Origin: ZC4RG30 sp039917615
GTDB taxonomy: Bacteria; Pseudomonadota; Gammaproteobacteria; Steroidobacterales; Steroidobacteraceae
Direction of reading: 5' to 3'
Assembly (NCBI GenBank): GCA_039917615.1
Contig: JBDSJD010000016.1
Coordinates: 1-64,000, forward strand
Length of the DNA stretch: 64,000 bases
Part shown: positions 41,205 through 50,081 of the stretch, one piece after another
How positions within the stretch are numbered: position 1 is the stretch's first letter
How the letters are laid out: every line of letters starts with the position of its first letter
Notes under the pieces: model-generated
The model's database searches: none
What the model was told of the DNA's origin: nothing
Seen by the model: the letters and a program-made list of their open reading frames with translations, nothing else
Made by a program: the position numbers and the translations under genes

Positions 41205-42371
41205 CTAGCGGGACCGGGCGGCGGCGACGGCTTTTTTGGCGGCGTCGGTGAGTGCTGCGGCTGGCGTTACGGCCAGGCCGCTCTGCGCGAGCATCTCGCG
41301 TGCCTGTTTGGCATTGGTGCCTTCCAGACGCACGATAACCGGCACTTTTACACCCACCTTCTGCACGGCGGTGATGATGCCTTCGGCAATCACGTCGCAA
41401 CGGACGATGCCGCCGAAGATATTCACCAGGATGGCGCGCACATTGGGATTGGCAAGGATCAGCTCGAACGCCGCGGTGACGCGCTCCACCGTTGCGCCAC
41501 CACCCACATCGAGGAAATTGGCCGGCTTGCCGCCATGCAGCTTGATGATGTCCATGGTGGCCATCGCAAGGCCGGCGCCATTGACCATGCAGGCGATATC
41601 GCCATCCAGCGATACGTAGTTCAGGTCGTGTTCGGCGGCGCGTGCCTCGATGGGGTCTTCCTGTGTCCTGTCGCGCAGGGCTGCCAGCTCCGGGTGACGG
41701 AACAATGCATTGGGATCGATGCCGATCTTGGCATCCAGCGCCACAAGATTGCCGGCCTTGGTGACGATCAGCGGATTGACTTCCACGAGGCTTGCATCCT
41801 GTTCGATATATAGCTTGTACAGCGCCTGCAGGATTTTCGTGAATTCCCCGATCTGGCTGCCGGTGAAGCCCAGGCCGAAAGCAAGCGTACGCGCCTGATA
41901 GGGCTCGAGGCCCACGGCGGGATGCACGGTGACAGACAGAATTTTGTGCGGCTCTTTCTCGGCGACGGTCTCGATGTCCATGCCGCCCGCCGCCGAAGCG
42001 ACCACGGCGATGCGGCTCTTTTCCCTGTTCAGGGTGAGGCTCAGGTAGATCTCGCGTTCGATCTCCGAGCCTGACTCCACGTACACCTGGCTGACCGGCA
42101 GGCCATCGGCGCCGGTCTGTTTGGTGACCAGACTGGTGCCGAGCATCTTGCCGGCAGCTTCGCGCACGGCGTCGAGCTCGTGCGTGACTTTCACGCCCCC
42201 GGCCTTGCCGCGGCCGCCGGCATGCACCTGCGCCTTCACCACCCAGACGGATCCGCCCAGTTTTTTTGCCATGGCGACCGCTTCGTCAGCCGTGGCGGCG
42301 ACAAAACCTGTAGGCACCGGAATGCCGTATTCGGCAAATATCTTCTTGGACTGGTATTCGTGCAGATTCAT
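41205..42371 (-). CDS. sucC: Succinyl-CoA ligase beta subunit
   Basis: 388 residues. The ATP-grasp domain (MNLHEYQSKKIFAEYGIPVP, VVKAQVHAGGRGKAGGVKVT) binds nucleotide, and the C-terminal domain has NFLDVGGGATVERVTAAFEL and VNIFGGIVRCDVIAEGII. ATG 42371 matches the family start; the frame upstream has no similarity. sucC-sucD are an operon and diverge from pilS. Full length. Confidence 0.97.
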   Translation of the reverse strand: MNLHEYQSKKIFAEYGIPVPTGFVAATADEAVAMAKKLGGSVWVVKAQVHAGGRGKAGGVKVTHELDAVREAAGKMLGTSLVTKQTGADGLPVSQVYVESGSEIEREIYLSLTLNREKSRIAVVASAAGGMDIETVAEKEPHKILSVTVHPAVGLEPYQARTLAFGLGFTGSQIGEFTKILQALYKLYIEQDASLVEVNPLIVTKAGNLVALDAKIGIDPNALFRHPELAALRDRTQEDPIEARAAEHDLNYVSLDGDIACMVNGAGLAMATMDIIKLHGGKPANFLDVGGGATVERVTAAFELILANPNVRAILVNIFGGIVRCDVIAEGIITAVQKVGVKVPVIVRLEGTNAKQAREMLAQSGLAVTPAAALTDAAKKAVAAARSR

Positions 42372-42536
42372 TGCGGACCTTTGCGATTCGAGCCCGTCAT
42401 TTTGGCGGAATCGCCACCCTGCCGCCAGTACGAAACACGAAATCTGCTGATGGCATGTACGCAGGAATCCGTGGTGCATCACAGTTGCAAGCCCCGTCGA
42501 ATCGCCGCGCGGCGACGCAGTGCTAGAGTCCGGGCA

Positions 42537-44180
42537 ATGCGCTTCACTTCCGACAGCAGGACAGGCCCTGCTGACAACGCGCCCTCGGATCTCGCCTGGC
42601 GTGTAATCGGGCTGGTAAATCTATACCGCCTGCTCATTGCGGGCGGCCTGTTCATTGCCAGCCGGCTGGAGCTGGTGCGCGATCTGCTGATCATTCCGCA
42701 GCCGACGCAGATGACCGTGATCTGCGCTGCCTACTTTCTGACAGCCATTGGCGTCATCGCCATGCGCAGACTCTCTTTTGCCAGCCTGCGCATGCTGGCA
42801 CTTGTGCATGCCCTGATCGATTCGGTTGCCATCGCGTGGATCCTGTGGGCCAGCGGGGGTGTGCAGGGGGGCCTCGGCATCCTGCTGTTGCTACCGATCG
42901 GCGCGATGGCGCTGCTGGCCAGCAACCGCGACGCGTTCTTCATGGCCGCCACGGCGACGGTGGCCGTGCTCGCGCAGCAGCTGGCATGGAATCTGGGACC
43001 TGGCCGCGGCGGTGGCGACTACATCAATGCCGGCGTGCTCGGCACGGTTATTTTCCTTGCCGCATTGTCGGTACGACCCCTTGCGAACCGTCTGCTGCAG
43101 AGCGAAGCGCTGGTGCGACGGCAGGAGCTTGATCTTGCCAATCTGGCGCAGTTGTCGCAGTACATCGTGGCGCATCTGCGCGAAAGCATCCTCGTTGTGG
43201 ATGATCAGGACCGCATCCGGCTGATTAACGAACCGGCCGCCGGCATGCTGGGCAACACCAATGCCTGGCCGGGTGCGTTGCTGGGCGAATGCTCCCCGCG
43301 GCTGCTGTTTCTGCTGTCCGCGTGGCGCCAGCACGGCGATGATCCGGATACAGGCACTTTTCCGGCTGCCGATGGTGCGCGACTAATCCAGCCGCACTTC
43401 GCCAATCTTGGCATCGGCCGGGCCGGCCCGGTGCTGGCTTTCCTGGAAGACACCAGCTTGCTGGCCGAGAAGGTGCAGCAATCGAAGCTCGCGTCGCTGG
43501 GCCGCCTGTCGGCGAGCATCGCGCATGAGATTCGCACACCGATCGGCGCGATGAGTCATGCTGGGCAGCTGCTGGCGGAATCACCGGCGATTGCGCCGGA
43601 GGATCGGCGCCTGACGCAGATCATTCGCGACAATGCCGAGCGCGTCAGCCGCATCGTCGAGAACGTGCTGGAACTTTCGCGGCGCACCACCCGCCGGCCA
43701 GAGCGCATCGAGCTTGCTAGCTGGATCGGGGAGTTCTGGGCCGAGTTCTGCGCGACCCAGCAGATCTCCGCGGCGCAGCTGCAGATCGCGATATCGCCCG
43801 ATGAAGGCAGCGAAATCGAAATCAGTGTGGATCCGACGCAGTTGCACCAGGTGATGTGGAACCTGTGCCAGAACGCACTGACGCACGGCCAGACCGCTGG
43901 CCTCATCAACGAACCGGTGAAGATCCGTTACGGCCGTATCGCCAGCAATGGCCGGCCCTTCGTGGAAGTGGCTGACAAGGGCCCCGGCATTGCCAGTGCC
44001 GACATGGAACGGGTGTTCGAGCCTTTCTTCACCAACGCGCCCCGCGGCACGGGCCTCGGCCTTTTCCTGGCGCGCGAACTGGCAGAGGCGAACGGTGCCA
44101 CGCTGTTGCACGAGGCACCGTTGGAGGGTGGCAGCGTCTTCCGGCTGGTGTTTGCCGATCCCGGTCGCTGGCAAGAATGA
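42537..44180 (+). CDS. pilS: Type IV pilus sensor histidine kinase PilS
   Basis: Membrane kinase that controls PilR and so pilA expression. 547 residues with six transmembrane helices (about 24-190), a PAS-like domain (QYIVAHLRESILVVDDQDRI), a HisKA domain with SASIAHEIRTPIGAMSHAG (phospho-His near 331) and an ATPase domain (NALTHG, DKGPGIASADMERVFEPFFT, GTGLGLFLARELAEANGA). ATG 42537 starts just before the first helix. It precedes pilR by 17 bases. Confidence 0.94.
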   Translation: MRFTSDSRTGPADNAPSDLAWRVIGLVNLYRLLIAGGLFIASRLELVRDLLIIPQPTQMTVICAAYFLTAIGVIAMRRLSFASLRMLALVHALIDSVAIAWILWASGGVQGGLGILLLLPIGAMALLASNRDAFFMAATATVAVLAQQLAWNLGPGRGGGDYINAGVLGTVIFLAALSVRPLANRLLQSEALVRRQELDLANLAQLSQYIVAHLRESILVVDDQDRIRLINEPAAGMLGNTNAWPGALLGECSPRLLFLLSAWRQHGDDPDTGTFPAADGARLIQPHFANLGIGRAGPVLAFLEDTSLLAEKVQQSKLASLGRLSASIAHEIRTPIGAMSHAGQLLAESPAIAPEDRRLTQIIRDNAERVSRIVENVLELSRRTTRRPERIELASWIGEFWAEFCATQQISAAQLQIAISPDEGSEIEISVDPTQLHQVMWNLCQNALTHGQTAGLINEPVKIRYGRIASNGRPFVEVADKGPGIASADMERVFEPFFTNAPRGTGLGLFLARELAEANGATLLHEAPLEGGSVFRLVFADPGRWQE

Positions 44181-44197
44181 ATTAACATCCAGCCACG

Positions 44198-45577
44198 ATG
44201 CCCGACGCGCGCGTACTGATCGTTGACGATGAGCCCGATCTGGTCGAGCTGGTCGCGCTGACGCTCAGCCGGATGGGATTGCATCCGGCCAGCGCCGCCA
44301 CCCTGCGCGACGCGCAGCGGCTGCTGCTCTCGGAATCCTTTGACCTGGTGTTGTGCGACATGCGCCTGCCAGATGGTGATGGACTGGATCTGCTCGACTG
44401 GCTCCAGAACCGTCGCCCGGGCCTGCCCTGCGCAGTCATCACTGCCCACGGCAATGTCGAAACGGCGGTGCGCGCCCTGAAAAAGGGAGCGTTCGATTTC
44501 CTCTCCAAACCGCTGGATCTGGGCGCCTTGCGCCGGCTGATTACCAGCGCGCTGAAATTGGGGGAACGCAGCGAGGATGGCAGCCTGACGTTTCAGGGGC
44601 CGCGGCTGCTCGGACATTCGGAACCGATGCGGCTGCTGCGCGAGATGATCTCGCGCGTAGCGCGCAGCCAGGCCCCTGTGCATGTGGCTGGCGAAAGTGG
44701 CACCGGCAAAGAGCTGGTGGCACGACTCATCCATCTGACGGGGCCGCGCGCCGAAGCGCCCTTCGTCGCCGTGAACTGCGGCGCCATTCCCGGTGAGCTG
44801 ATGGAAAGCGAGCTGTTCGGGCACAAGCGCGGCAGCTTCACGGGTGCGGTCGCCGACAAGAAGGGCCTGGTGCAGAGCGCTGATGGCGGCACGCTGTTCC
44901 TTGACGAAGTCGCCGACCTGCCGCTGCACATGCAGGTGAAACTGTTGCGCGTGATCCAGGAAAAGACGGTGCGCCCGGTGGGCGAGACCGAAGAGCAACC
45001 CGTGGACGTGCGACTGCTGTCGGCCACGCACAAGAACCTGGCTGAACAGGTCGCAGTCGGGAAATTCCGTGAAGACCTGTTCTATCGCATCAACGTCATC
45101 GAGATGCGCGTGCCGAGTCTGCGCGAGCGGGCCGAGGACATTCCGGAACTCACCGAGCAGATCCTGCGCAGGATGGCGCGACGCACGGACGACAGCACGG
45201 TTGAGATCACCGCGGCGGCCATGGACAAGCTCGGCGGTTATGCTTTTCCGGGCAATGTGCGCGAACTGGAAAACATACTTGAGCGCGCCCTGACGCTCTG
45301 CAGCGATGGCAGGATCCAGCCCGACGACATCCGGCTGCGAACCGTGGGACACGCGGACATTCCGGTCCATTCGACGCGAGCGGATGCCGCGCCACAAACC
45401 GCAGCCGGCAAAGTGCCCGCAGGCCCCGCCCTGGGCGATCAGATGGAAGGTATGGAGCGCGAGGCCATCGTGCGGGCCCTGGAACAAACGCGCTACAACA
45501 AGACTGCGGCCGCCAGGCTGCTGGGAGTTACCTTTCGGGCGCTGCGTTACCGGATCAAGAAACTGGGGATTGAATAA
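44198..45577 (+). CDS. pilR: Sigma-54-dependent response regulator PilR
   Basis: 459 residues, NtrC family. The receiver has the phospho-acceptor Asp in LVLCDMRLPDGDGLDLL (about 54). The AAA+ domain has GESGTGKELVARLIH (about 166), the sigma-54 contact ELFGHKRGSFTGAVADKKG and GGTLFLDEVADLP. The Fis-type helix-turn-helix is YNKTAAARLLGVTFRALRYR at the end. It activates pilA from a -24/-12 promoter, which is present upstream of pilA about 0.8 kb away, beyond the ccdBA pair. Confidence 0.95.
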   Translation: MPDARVLIVDDEPDLVELVALTLSRMGLHPASAATLRDAQRLLLSESFDLVLCDMRLPDGDGLDLLDWLQNRRPGLPCAVITAHGNVETAVRALKKGAFDFLSKPLDLGALRRLITSALKLGERSEDGSLTFQGPRLLGHSEPMRLLREMISRVARSQAPVHVAGESGTGKELVARLIHLTGPRAEAPFVAVNCGAIPGELMESELFGHKRGSFTGAVADKKGLVQSADGGTLFLDEVADLPLHMQVKLLRVIQEKTVRPVGETEEQPVDVRLLSATHKNLAEQVAVGKFREDLFYRINVIEMRVPSLRERAEDIPELTEQILRRMARRTDDSTVEITAAAMDKLGGYAFPGNVRELENILERALTLCSDGRIQPDDIRLRTVGHADIPVHSTRADAAPQTAAGKVPAGPALGDQMEGMEREAIVRALEQTRYNKTAAARLLGVTFRALRYRIKKLGIE

Positions 45578-45585
45578 GCTTCCAA

Positions 45586-45903
45586 TCAGAAGCCCGATAC
45601 CAGCAGATCCAGGGCTGCAATGATTTCGTCGCGACGCGAAGCAAGATCTGCAACCTCGGCTCCGATACCGCCTTTGGGCACGCCGGCCAATTGGGGTGTG
45701 CACATCGCATACTTCCTGCCGTCGACGTCGAATGCGGGCATCAGCACTGTCAGCGCGCGGGTTCCCTTCGCTGCCAGGGGCATCAAGGGCACGACGACAC
45801 GCGTCCCCAGCGCGCCGATCAGATCACTCTGTATGTCCAGCAACAACGGGAAGCGGTGCTTCGAATCCGGCTGTGGATTGCGGTACACACGAAACTGCGC
45901 CAT
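45586..45903 (-). CDS. ccdB: CcdB-family toxin
   Basis: 105 residues; F-plasmid CcdB poisons DNA gyrase. The match is clear: MAQFRVYRNPQPDSKHRFPL, LLDIQSDLIGALGTRVVVPL and GAEVADLASRRDEIIAALDL. The last residues, which in F CcdB are Trp99-Gly100-Ile101 and are needed for killing, are here Ser-Gly-Phe, so toxicity may be reduced or lost. ATG 45903 overlaps the ccdA stop by one base. Convergent with pilR, eight bases apart. Confidence 0.88.
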   Translation of the reverse strand: MAQFRVYRNPQPDSKHRFPLLLDIQSDLIGALGTRVVVPLMPLAAKGTRALTVLMPAFDVDGRKYAMCTPQLAGVPKGGIGAEVADLASRRDEIIAALDLLVSGF

Positions 45904-46148
45904 CAGAACGCCCGACTGCCGTCACTGAAGACGCCCTGCTTTTCGACCTCTGCATTGTAGGCAGCAATGGCGTCGCGGTTATGTTCCAGCCAGTCTTCAC
46001 GCTGTCGCCTGCGCAGTTCATCCACCAGCGCTCTCTCAAGAGTTGCAGAGAGATTGATCTTCTGCGCGCGTGCGTAACGCAACAAGTCAGCATTGATGGT
46101 GAGATTGGCAGGTTTTCGGGGTGCGCTGAGATCGTATGGGGCCGGCAT
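45903..46148 (-). CDS. ccdA: CcdA-family antitoxin
   Basis: 81 residues. The ribbon-helix-helix PANLTINADLLRYARAQKIN then LSATLERALVDELRRRQRED binds DNA; the C-terminal WLEHNRDAIAAYNAEVEKQG is the CcdB-binding tail, with the typical NxxAIxAYNxxVExxG. The gene is preceded by three iterated ATGCGCAT sites and a good -10, consistent with autoregulation. The pair is inserted between pilR and pilA. Confidence 0.9.
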   Translation of the reverse strand: MPAPYDLSAPRKPANLTINADLLRYARAQKINLSATLERALVDELRRRQREDWLEHNRDAIAAYNAEVEKQGVFSDGSRAF

Positions 46149-46184
46149 GAATGCAGCGTCCTTGAATGGATTCAGGGCGCGAGC

Positions 46185-46226
46185 ATCATATCATGCGCAT
46201 TGTTGATGCGCATTGCTCATGCGCAT
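46185..46226 (-). promoter_or_regulatory. ccdAB promoter/operator: three 13-bp iterated ATGCGCAT palindromes
   Basis: ATGCGCAT, itself an 8-bp palindrome, starts at 46193, 46206 and 46219, exactly 13 bases apart. TATGAT on the minus strand (46185-46190), five of six matches to the -10 consensus, follows directly; no good -35 is seen. CcdA-type proteins bind several adjacent short palindromes, so these are likely the operator. The -10 is 37 bases upstream of ccdA. Confidence 0.72.
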
Positions 46227-46273
46227 CGGCCCGCTGCCCCCCGACACGCCACATACGGCAGTACTGACGCAAA

Positions 46274-46298
46274 GTGACGCACCGGGTCACTTTGTGAC
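46274..46298. promoter_or_regulatory. Candidate PilR upstream activating sites
   Basis: GTGAC at 46274-46278, then the perfect palindrome GTCAC-TTT-GTGAC (46286-46298), lie about 100-120 bases upstream of the pilA sigma-54 promoter, followed by further TGAC copies to 46308. The position suits an enhancer for an NtrC-type activator. The match to the PilR motif is only approximate. Confidence 0.4.
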
Positions 46299-46396
46299 CT
46301 GACCTGACGGCAACCGGGAACGATATTAGGTTAAGAAGCGAATCCGGCCGAAGGAAATATCCCGAGGATCATGAACTTACGCATCATGCCGACTAC

Positions 46397-46411
46397 TGGC
46401 ACGGCCCTTGC
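46397..46411 (+). promoter_or_regulatory. Sigma-54 (-24/-12) promoter of pilA
   Basis: TGGCACGGCCCTTGC has the invariant GG (46398-46399) and GC (46410-46411) at the correct 12-base distance and matches TGGCAC-N5-TTGC fully. It lies 58 bases upstream of the pilA ATG, giving a leader of about 45 bases. This agrees with the nearby pilS/pilR genes. Confidence 0.93.
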
Positions 46412-46468
46412 TTTTCCTGACTCACCGGCACCTGCCGAGTCGCCATTTACAACAGAGAGAAACAGCAC

Positions 46469-46903
46469 ATGAACAAGACAGCACAGAAGGGTTTCACCCT
46501 TATTGAATTGATGATCGTCATCGCGATCATCGGCATTCTGGCCGCGATCGCGATCCCGGCCTACACCGACTACACCGTGCGTGCGCGCGTCACTGAAGGC
46601 GTGACGGCGGCCTCAGCCGCCAAGGCAACGGTTGCCGAAAACATCGCCAACAACGGCGCCGATAGCGCGACCAGCTGCCTGGGCGTGAACACCTGGGTCG
46701 CCGCTCCCGCCAAGTCTCATGTGACTTCTCTGGGCTGTGTTGGTGGCACACCGACCGTGGTCACGGTGACAATGGATGCCGCCGGCAAGAGCACCGTGTT
46801 CACGATGACGCCGATCCTGGCTGCCAACAACAACATCACCTGGACGTGCGCGGTCTCGGCCGCTGCCAACAACAAGTACGTGCCGTCAGAGTGCCGCATC
46901 TAA
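46469..46903 (+). CDS. pilA: Type IV major pilin PilA
   Basis: 144 residues. MNKTAQKGFTLIELMIVIAI is a type IVa leader: PilD would cut after Gly8 and methylate Phe1, with Glu5 in place. The hydrophobic helix continues GILAAIAIPAYTDY. The globular domain has four Cys; the last pair (WTCAVSAAANNKYVPSEC) is the usual C-terminal disulfide loop. Controlled by PilSR and sigma-54. A strong terminator follows 27 bases after the stop. Confidence 0.96.
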   Translation: MNKTAQKGFTLIELMIVIAIIGILAAIAIPAYTDYTVRARVTEGVTAASAAKATVAENIANNGADSATSCLGVNTWVAAPAKSHVTSLGCVGGTPTVVTVTMDAAGKSTVFTMTPILAANNNITWTCAVSAAANNKYVPSECRI

Positions 46904-46930
46904 GCCTCTGAACCATGCTTGAGTCCGATG

Positions 46931-46961
46931 GAAGCCCCTCTCCGGAGGGGCTTCTTCTTTT
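46931..46961 (+). terminator. Rho-independent terminator after pilA
   Basis: GAAGCCCCTC and GAGGGGCTTC form a perfect 10-bp stem with loop TCCG (46931-46954), followed by a T-rich tail. It separates pilA, highly transcribed, from pilBCD. Confidence 0.92.
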
Positions 46962-47084
46962 GGGAAGCCAGTCACGGGGCTCCCCGCCTCCTTGTGTCAC
47001 ACTCGGGAAGGATTTGACAGTTGCTTTGCCCTGCCCGATCACTAGACTCTGCCTGCAACATGAAGCCAAGGCTGCCCTAAGTAC

Positions 47085-48830
47085 ATGAGCGAGAACGCTT
47101 CTTTCGCCTCCGGAGCCGGCAGCAGGGTGCTGCTCAGCGGCCTGCCGCAGCGCCTGGTCCAGGATGGCGTCATCGGCGAGGATGAGGCGCACGCCGCATT
47201 GAGTTCCGCGCGCGACAAGAAGTCCCACTTCGTCACCCAGCTCGTGGGCGCGGGTGCGGCCAGACCGCGCGACATCGCCGTTGCCGCCGCCACGGAATTC
47301 GGGGTACCGCTGCTGGATCTGGACTCGCTGCCCATCGACCTCGAGATCACGCGCCTGGTCAGCGACAAGCTGCTGGCCAAGCACCGCGTGCTGCCCATGT
47401 TCCGGCGTGGCAAAAAACTGTTCCTTGGCGTTTCCGACCCCACCGACCTGCATGCCATCGACGAGATCAAGTTCCAGACCGGCATGAGCGTCGAGGCGGT
47501 GGTGGTGGAAGACGACAAGCTGCAGAAGCTGGTCGACAAGGCCATCGAAGGCGCTGAGACGCAGATGCCCATGCTGTCGGATGACGAGGGCATTGAACTT
47601 GATGGCCTCGAAGTTTCTGGCGGCGAGGACCTCGAAACCGATGGCGTCAGCCGCGACGATGTAGAAGACGCGCCGATTGTCCGCTACGTCAACAAACTCC
47701 TGCTCGATGCCATTCGTCGCGGCGCCTCGGACATTCACTTCGAGCCGTACGAAAAGATCTACCGCGTGCGCTATCGCATGGACGGCGTGCTGAAGGAAAT
47801 CGCGCAGCCGCCAGTGCAGCTTTCCGGAAAGATGTCCGCCCGGCTTAAGGTGATGTCGCGGCTCGACATCGCCGAGCGCCGCGTGCCGCAGGATGGCCGC
47901 ATCAAGATGAAGCTGTCGAAGACGCGGGCCATCGACTTCCGCGTCAGCACCTGCCCGACGCTGTACGGCGAAAAGATCGTGATGCGTATCCTCGACCCTT
48001 CGTCGGCGATGCTCGGCATCGACGCGCTGGGCTACGAGCCGTTCCAGAAAGATCTGTATCTGAAATACCTGGCCAAGCCGCAGGGCATGATCCTGGTGAC
48101 CGGCCCCACCGGCAGCGGCAAGACCGTATCGCTGTATACGGGGCTCCACATCCTTAACCGTGAAGACACCAACATTTCCACCGCGGAAGATCCGGCTGAA
48201 ATCAACTTGCCGGGCGTGAACCAGGTGAACGTGAACAACAAGGTGGGACTCACCTTCGCGTCGGCGCTGCGCGCATTCCTGCGTCAGGATCCGGACGTGG
48301 TGATGGTGGGCGAAATCCGTGACCTCGAGACCGCAGAAATTGCCATCAAGGCCGCGCAGACCGGGCACCTGGTGCTCTCCACGCTGCACACCAACGATGC
48401 GCCACAAACCCTGACGCGCCTGATCGACATGGGCGTGAAACCCTATGCCATCGCCACCTCGGTGAGCCTGATCATTGCGCAACGCCTGGCGCGCCGGCTT
48501 TGTCAGGCCTGCCGCCAGCCGATCGACGTGCCGAAGGAAGCGCTGCGCAAGGAAGGCTTTCCGGAAGAAGAGATCGCAAAGGGCATGCAGCTGTTCGGCC
48601 CGCGCGGCTGCCAGAGCTGCACCGATGGTTACAAGGGCCGGCTCGGCATCTACCAGGTAATGCCGGTGACGGATGAAATCGGGCGCATCATCATGTCGGG
48701 CGGCAACGCCATCGACATCACCGATTCGGCCAGGAAGGCCGGCATCTGGGATCTGCGCCGGGCCGGTCTTGCAAAGGTGCAAAGCGGCCTGACCAGCCTC
48801 GAAGAAGTCAACAGCGTGACGATCGACTAA
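47085..48830 (+). CDS. pilB: Type IV pilus assembly ATPase PilB
   Basis: Hexameric ATPase that drives pilus extension. 581 residues: an N-terminal GspE/MshEN domain (QRLVQDGVIGEDEAHAALSS), then the ATPase with Walker A VTGPTGSGKTVSLYTGLH (about 337-354), the Asp box EIRDLETAEIAIKAAQTGH and His box LSTLHTNDAPQTLTRL. A tetra-cysteine zinc site is seen in LCQACRQP and GCQSCTDGYKGRLGIYQVM. The gene opens the pilBCD operon. Confidence 0.96.
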   Translation: MSENASFASGAGSRVLLSGLPQRLVQDGVIGEDEAHAALSSARDKKSHFVTQLVGAGAARPRDIAVAAATEFGVPLLDLDSLPIDLEITRLVSDKLLAKHRVLPMFRRGKKLFLGVSDPTDLHAIDEIKFQTGMSVEAVVVEDDKLQKLVDKAIEGAETQMPMLSDDEGIELDGLEVSGGEDLETDGVSRDDVEDAPIVRYVNKLLLDAIRRGASDIHFEPYEKIYRVRYRMDGVLKEIAQPPVQLSGKMSARLKVMSRLDIAERRVPQDGRIKMKLSKTRAIDFRVSTCPTLYGEKIVMRILDPSSAMLGIDALGYEPFQKDLYLKYLAKPQGMILVTGPTGSGKTVSLYTGLHILNREDTNISTAEDPAEINLPGVNQVNVNNKVGLTFASALRAFLRQDPDVVMVGEIRDLETAEIAIKAAQTGHLVLSTLHTNDAPQTLTRLIDMGVKPYAIATSVSLIIAQRLARRLCQACRQPIDVPKEALRKEGFPEEEIAKGMQLFGPRGCQSCTDGYKGRLGIYQVMPVTDEIGRIIMSGGNAIDITDSARKAGIWDLRRAGLAKVQSGLTSLEEVNSVTID

Positions 48831-48851
48831 GAGTTCCAGGAACCCAAGACC

Positions 48852-50081
48852 ATGGCGCAATCATCCACTGCTATCCGCGCGATCAAGCGTGACACTTCCT
48901 TCGTCTGGGAGGGCAAGGACAAGCGCGGCAAGGTGGTAAAGGGCAAATCGCTTGCCAAGGACGAATCTGCCCTGCGAGCGGAACTGCGACGCCAGGGCGT
49001 GGCGCCGGGCAGAATCAAGAAGCAATCCGGCAAAATTGGTGGGGGCAAACCCAATGCCGGTGACATCGCCGTTTTCAGCCGGCAGCTCGCAACCATGCTC
49101 GCGGCCGGCATTCCACTCGTGCAGGCCTTCGACATCGTGGGCGCCGGCCATGAAAAAGCCTCCATGCAGAGGTTGATCCTGGACATCAAGGGAGATGTCG
49201 AGGGCGGTGTGTCGCTGCATGAGGCGTTGGCCAAGCGCCCGCTCTATTTTGATGATCTGTTCGTAAACCTGGTGGAGGCCGGCGAACAAGCCGGTGCGCT
49301 GGAATCCCTGCTGGACAAAGTCGCCACCTACAAGGAAAAGACCGAGGCACTGAAAAAGAAGGTCAAGAAGGCGCTGTTCTATCCCACTGCGGTGCTGGTC
49401 GTCGCGGTGGTGGTCACGGTGATCCTGCTGGTCTTCGTGATTCCGCAATTCGAGGAACTGTTCAAGGGCTTCGGCGCAGATCTGCCGGCTTTCACGCAGA
49501 TGGTTGTCGGTCTTTCCCGATTCGTGCAGAGCAAGGGCATCTTCATAGCAATCGTGCTGGGCGGCGCCGGCTACTTTGTAGCGTATTCCTACAAGCGCTC
49601 ACGCAAGATGCGCCAGAGCGTCGATCGCCTGACCCTGAGAGCCCCGATCATCGGGCCGATCATGCGGAAAGCGGCCATCGCCCGCTTCGCGCGAACCCTG
49701 TCGACCATGTTTTCAGCCGGCGTTCCCCTGGTAGAAGCCATGGAGTCGGTCGCTGGCGCCACCGGCAATATCGTGTACGAAGACGCGACGCTTGCCATGC
49801 GCGATGAAGTCGCCACGGGAACACGCCTGCAGCGCGCCATGGAAAACACCAACCTGTTCCCGAACATGGTGGTGCAGATGATCGCGGTGGGCGAAGAGGC
49901 CGGCGCGCTGGACGAGATGTCTGCCAAGGTGGCCAGCTTCTACGAAGAAGAGGTGGACAACGCGGTCGATGCCATGTCGAGCCTGCTCGAGCCATTGATC
50001 ATGGCGATCCTGGGTGTGCTGGTCGGCGGTCTGGTCATTGCCATGTACCTGCCCATCTTCAAACTCGGCGCGGTTGTGTGA
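48852..50081 (+). CDS. pilC: Type IV pilus inner-membrane platform protein PilC
   Basis: 409 residues. Two GspF domains each contain a cytoplasmic helical bundle (DIAVFSRQLATMLAAGIPLV and KAAIARFARTLSTMFSAGVP) and a following membrane helix (YPTAVLVVAVVVTVILLVFV). LVEAGEQAGALESLLDKVA is the conserved GspF signature. It couples PilB motion to pilin assembly. The stop overlaps the pilD GTG as GTGA. Confidence 0.95.
   Translation: MAQSSTAIRAIKRDTSFVWEGKDKRGKVVKGKSLAKDESALRAELRRQGVAPGRIKKQSGKIGGGKPNAGDIAVFSRQLATMLAAGIPLVQAFDIVGAGHEKASMQRLILDIKGDVEGGVSLHEALAKRPLYFDDLFVNLVEAGEQAGALESLLDKVATYKEKTEALKKKVKKALFYPTAVLVVAVVVTVILLVFVIPQFEELFKGFGADLPAFTQMVVGLSRFVQSKGIFIAIVLGGAGYFVAYSYKRSRKMRQSVDRLTLRAPIIGPIMRKAAIARFARTLSTMFSAGVPLVEAMESVAGATGNIVYEDATLAMRDEVATGTRLQRAMENTNLFPNMVVQMIAVGEEAGALDEMSAKVASFYEEEVDNAVDAMSSLLEPLIMAILGVLVGGLVIAMYLPIFKLGAVV

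Noticed and set aside
46836..48860. 674-codon minus-strand frame opposite pilB
   Set aside because: Antisense shadow of pilB and the end of pilA; His/Arg/Gln-rich with no recognisable domain.
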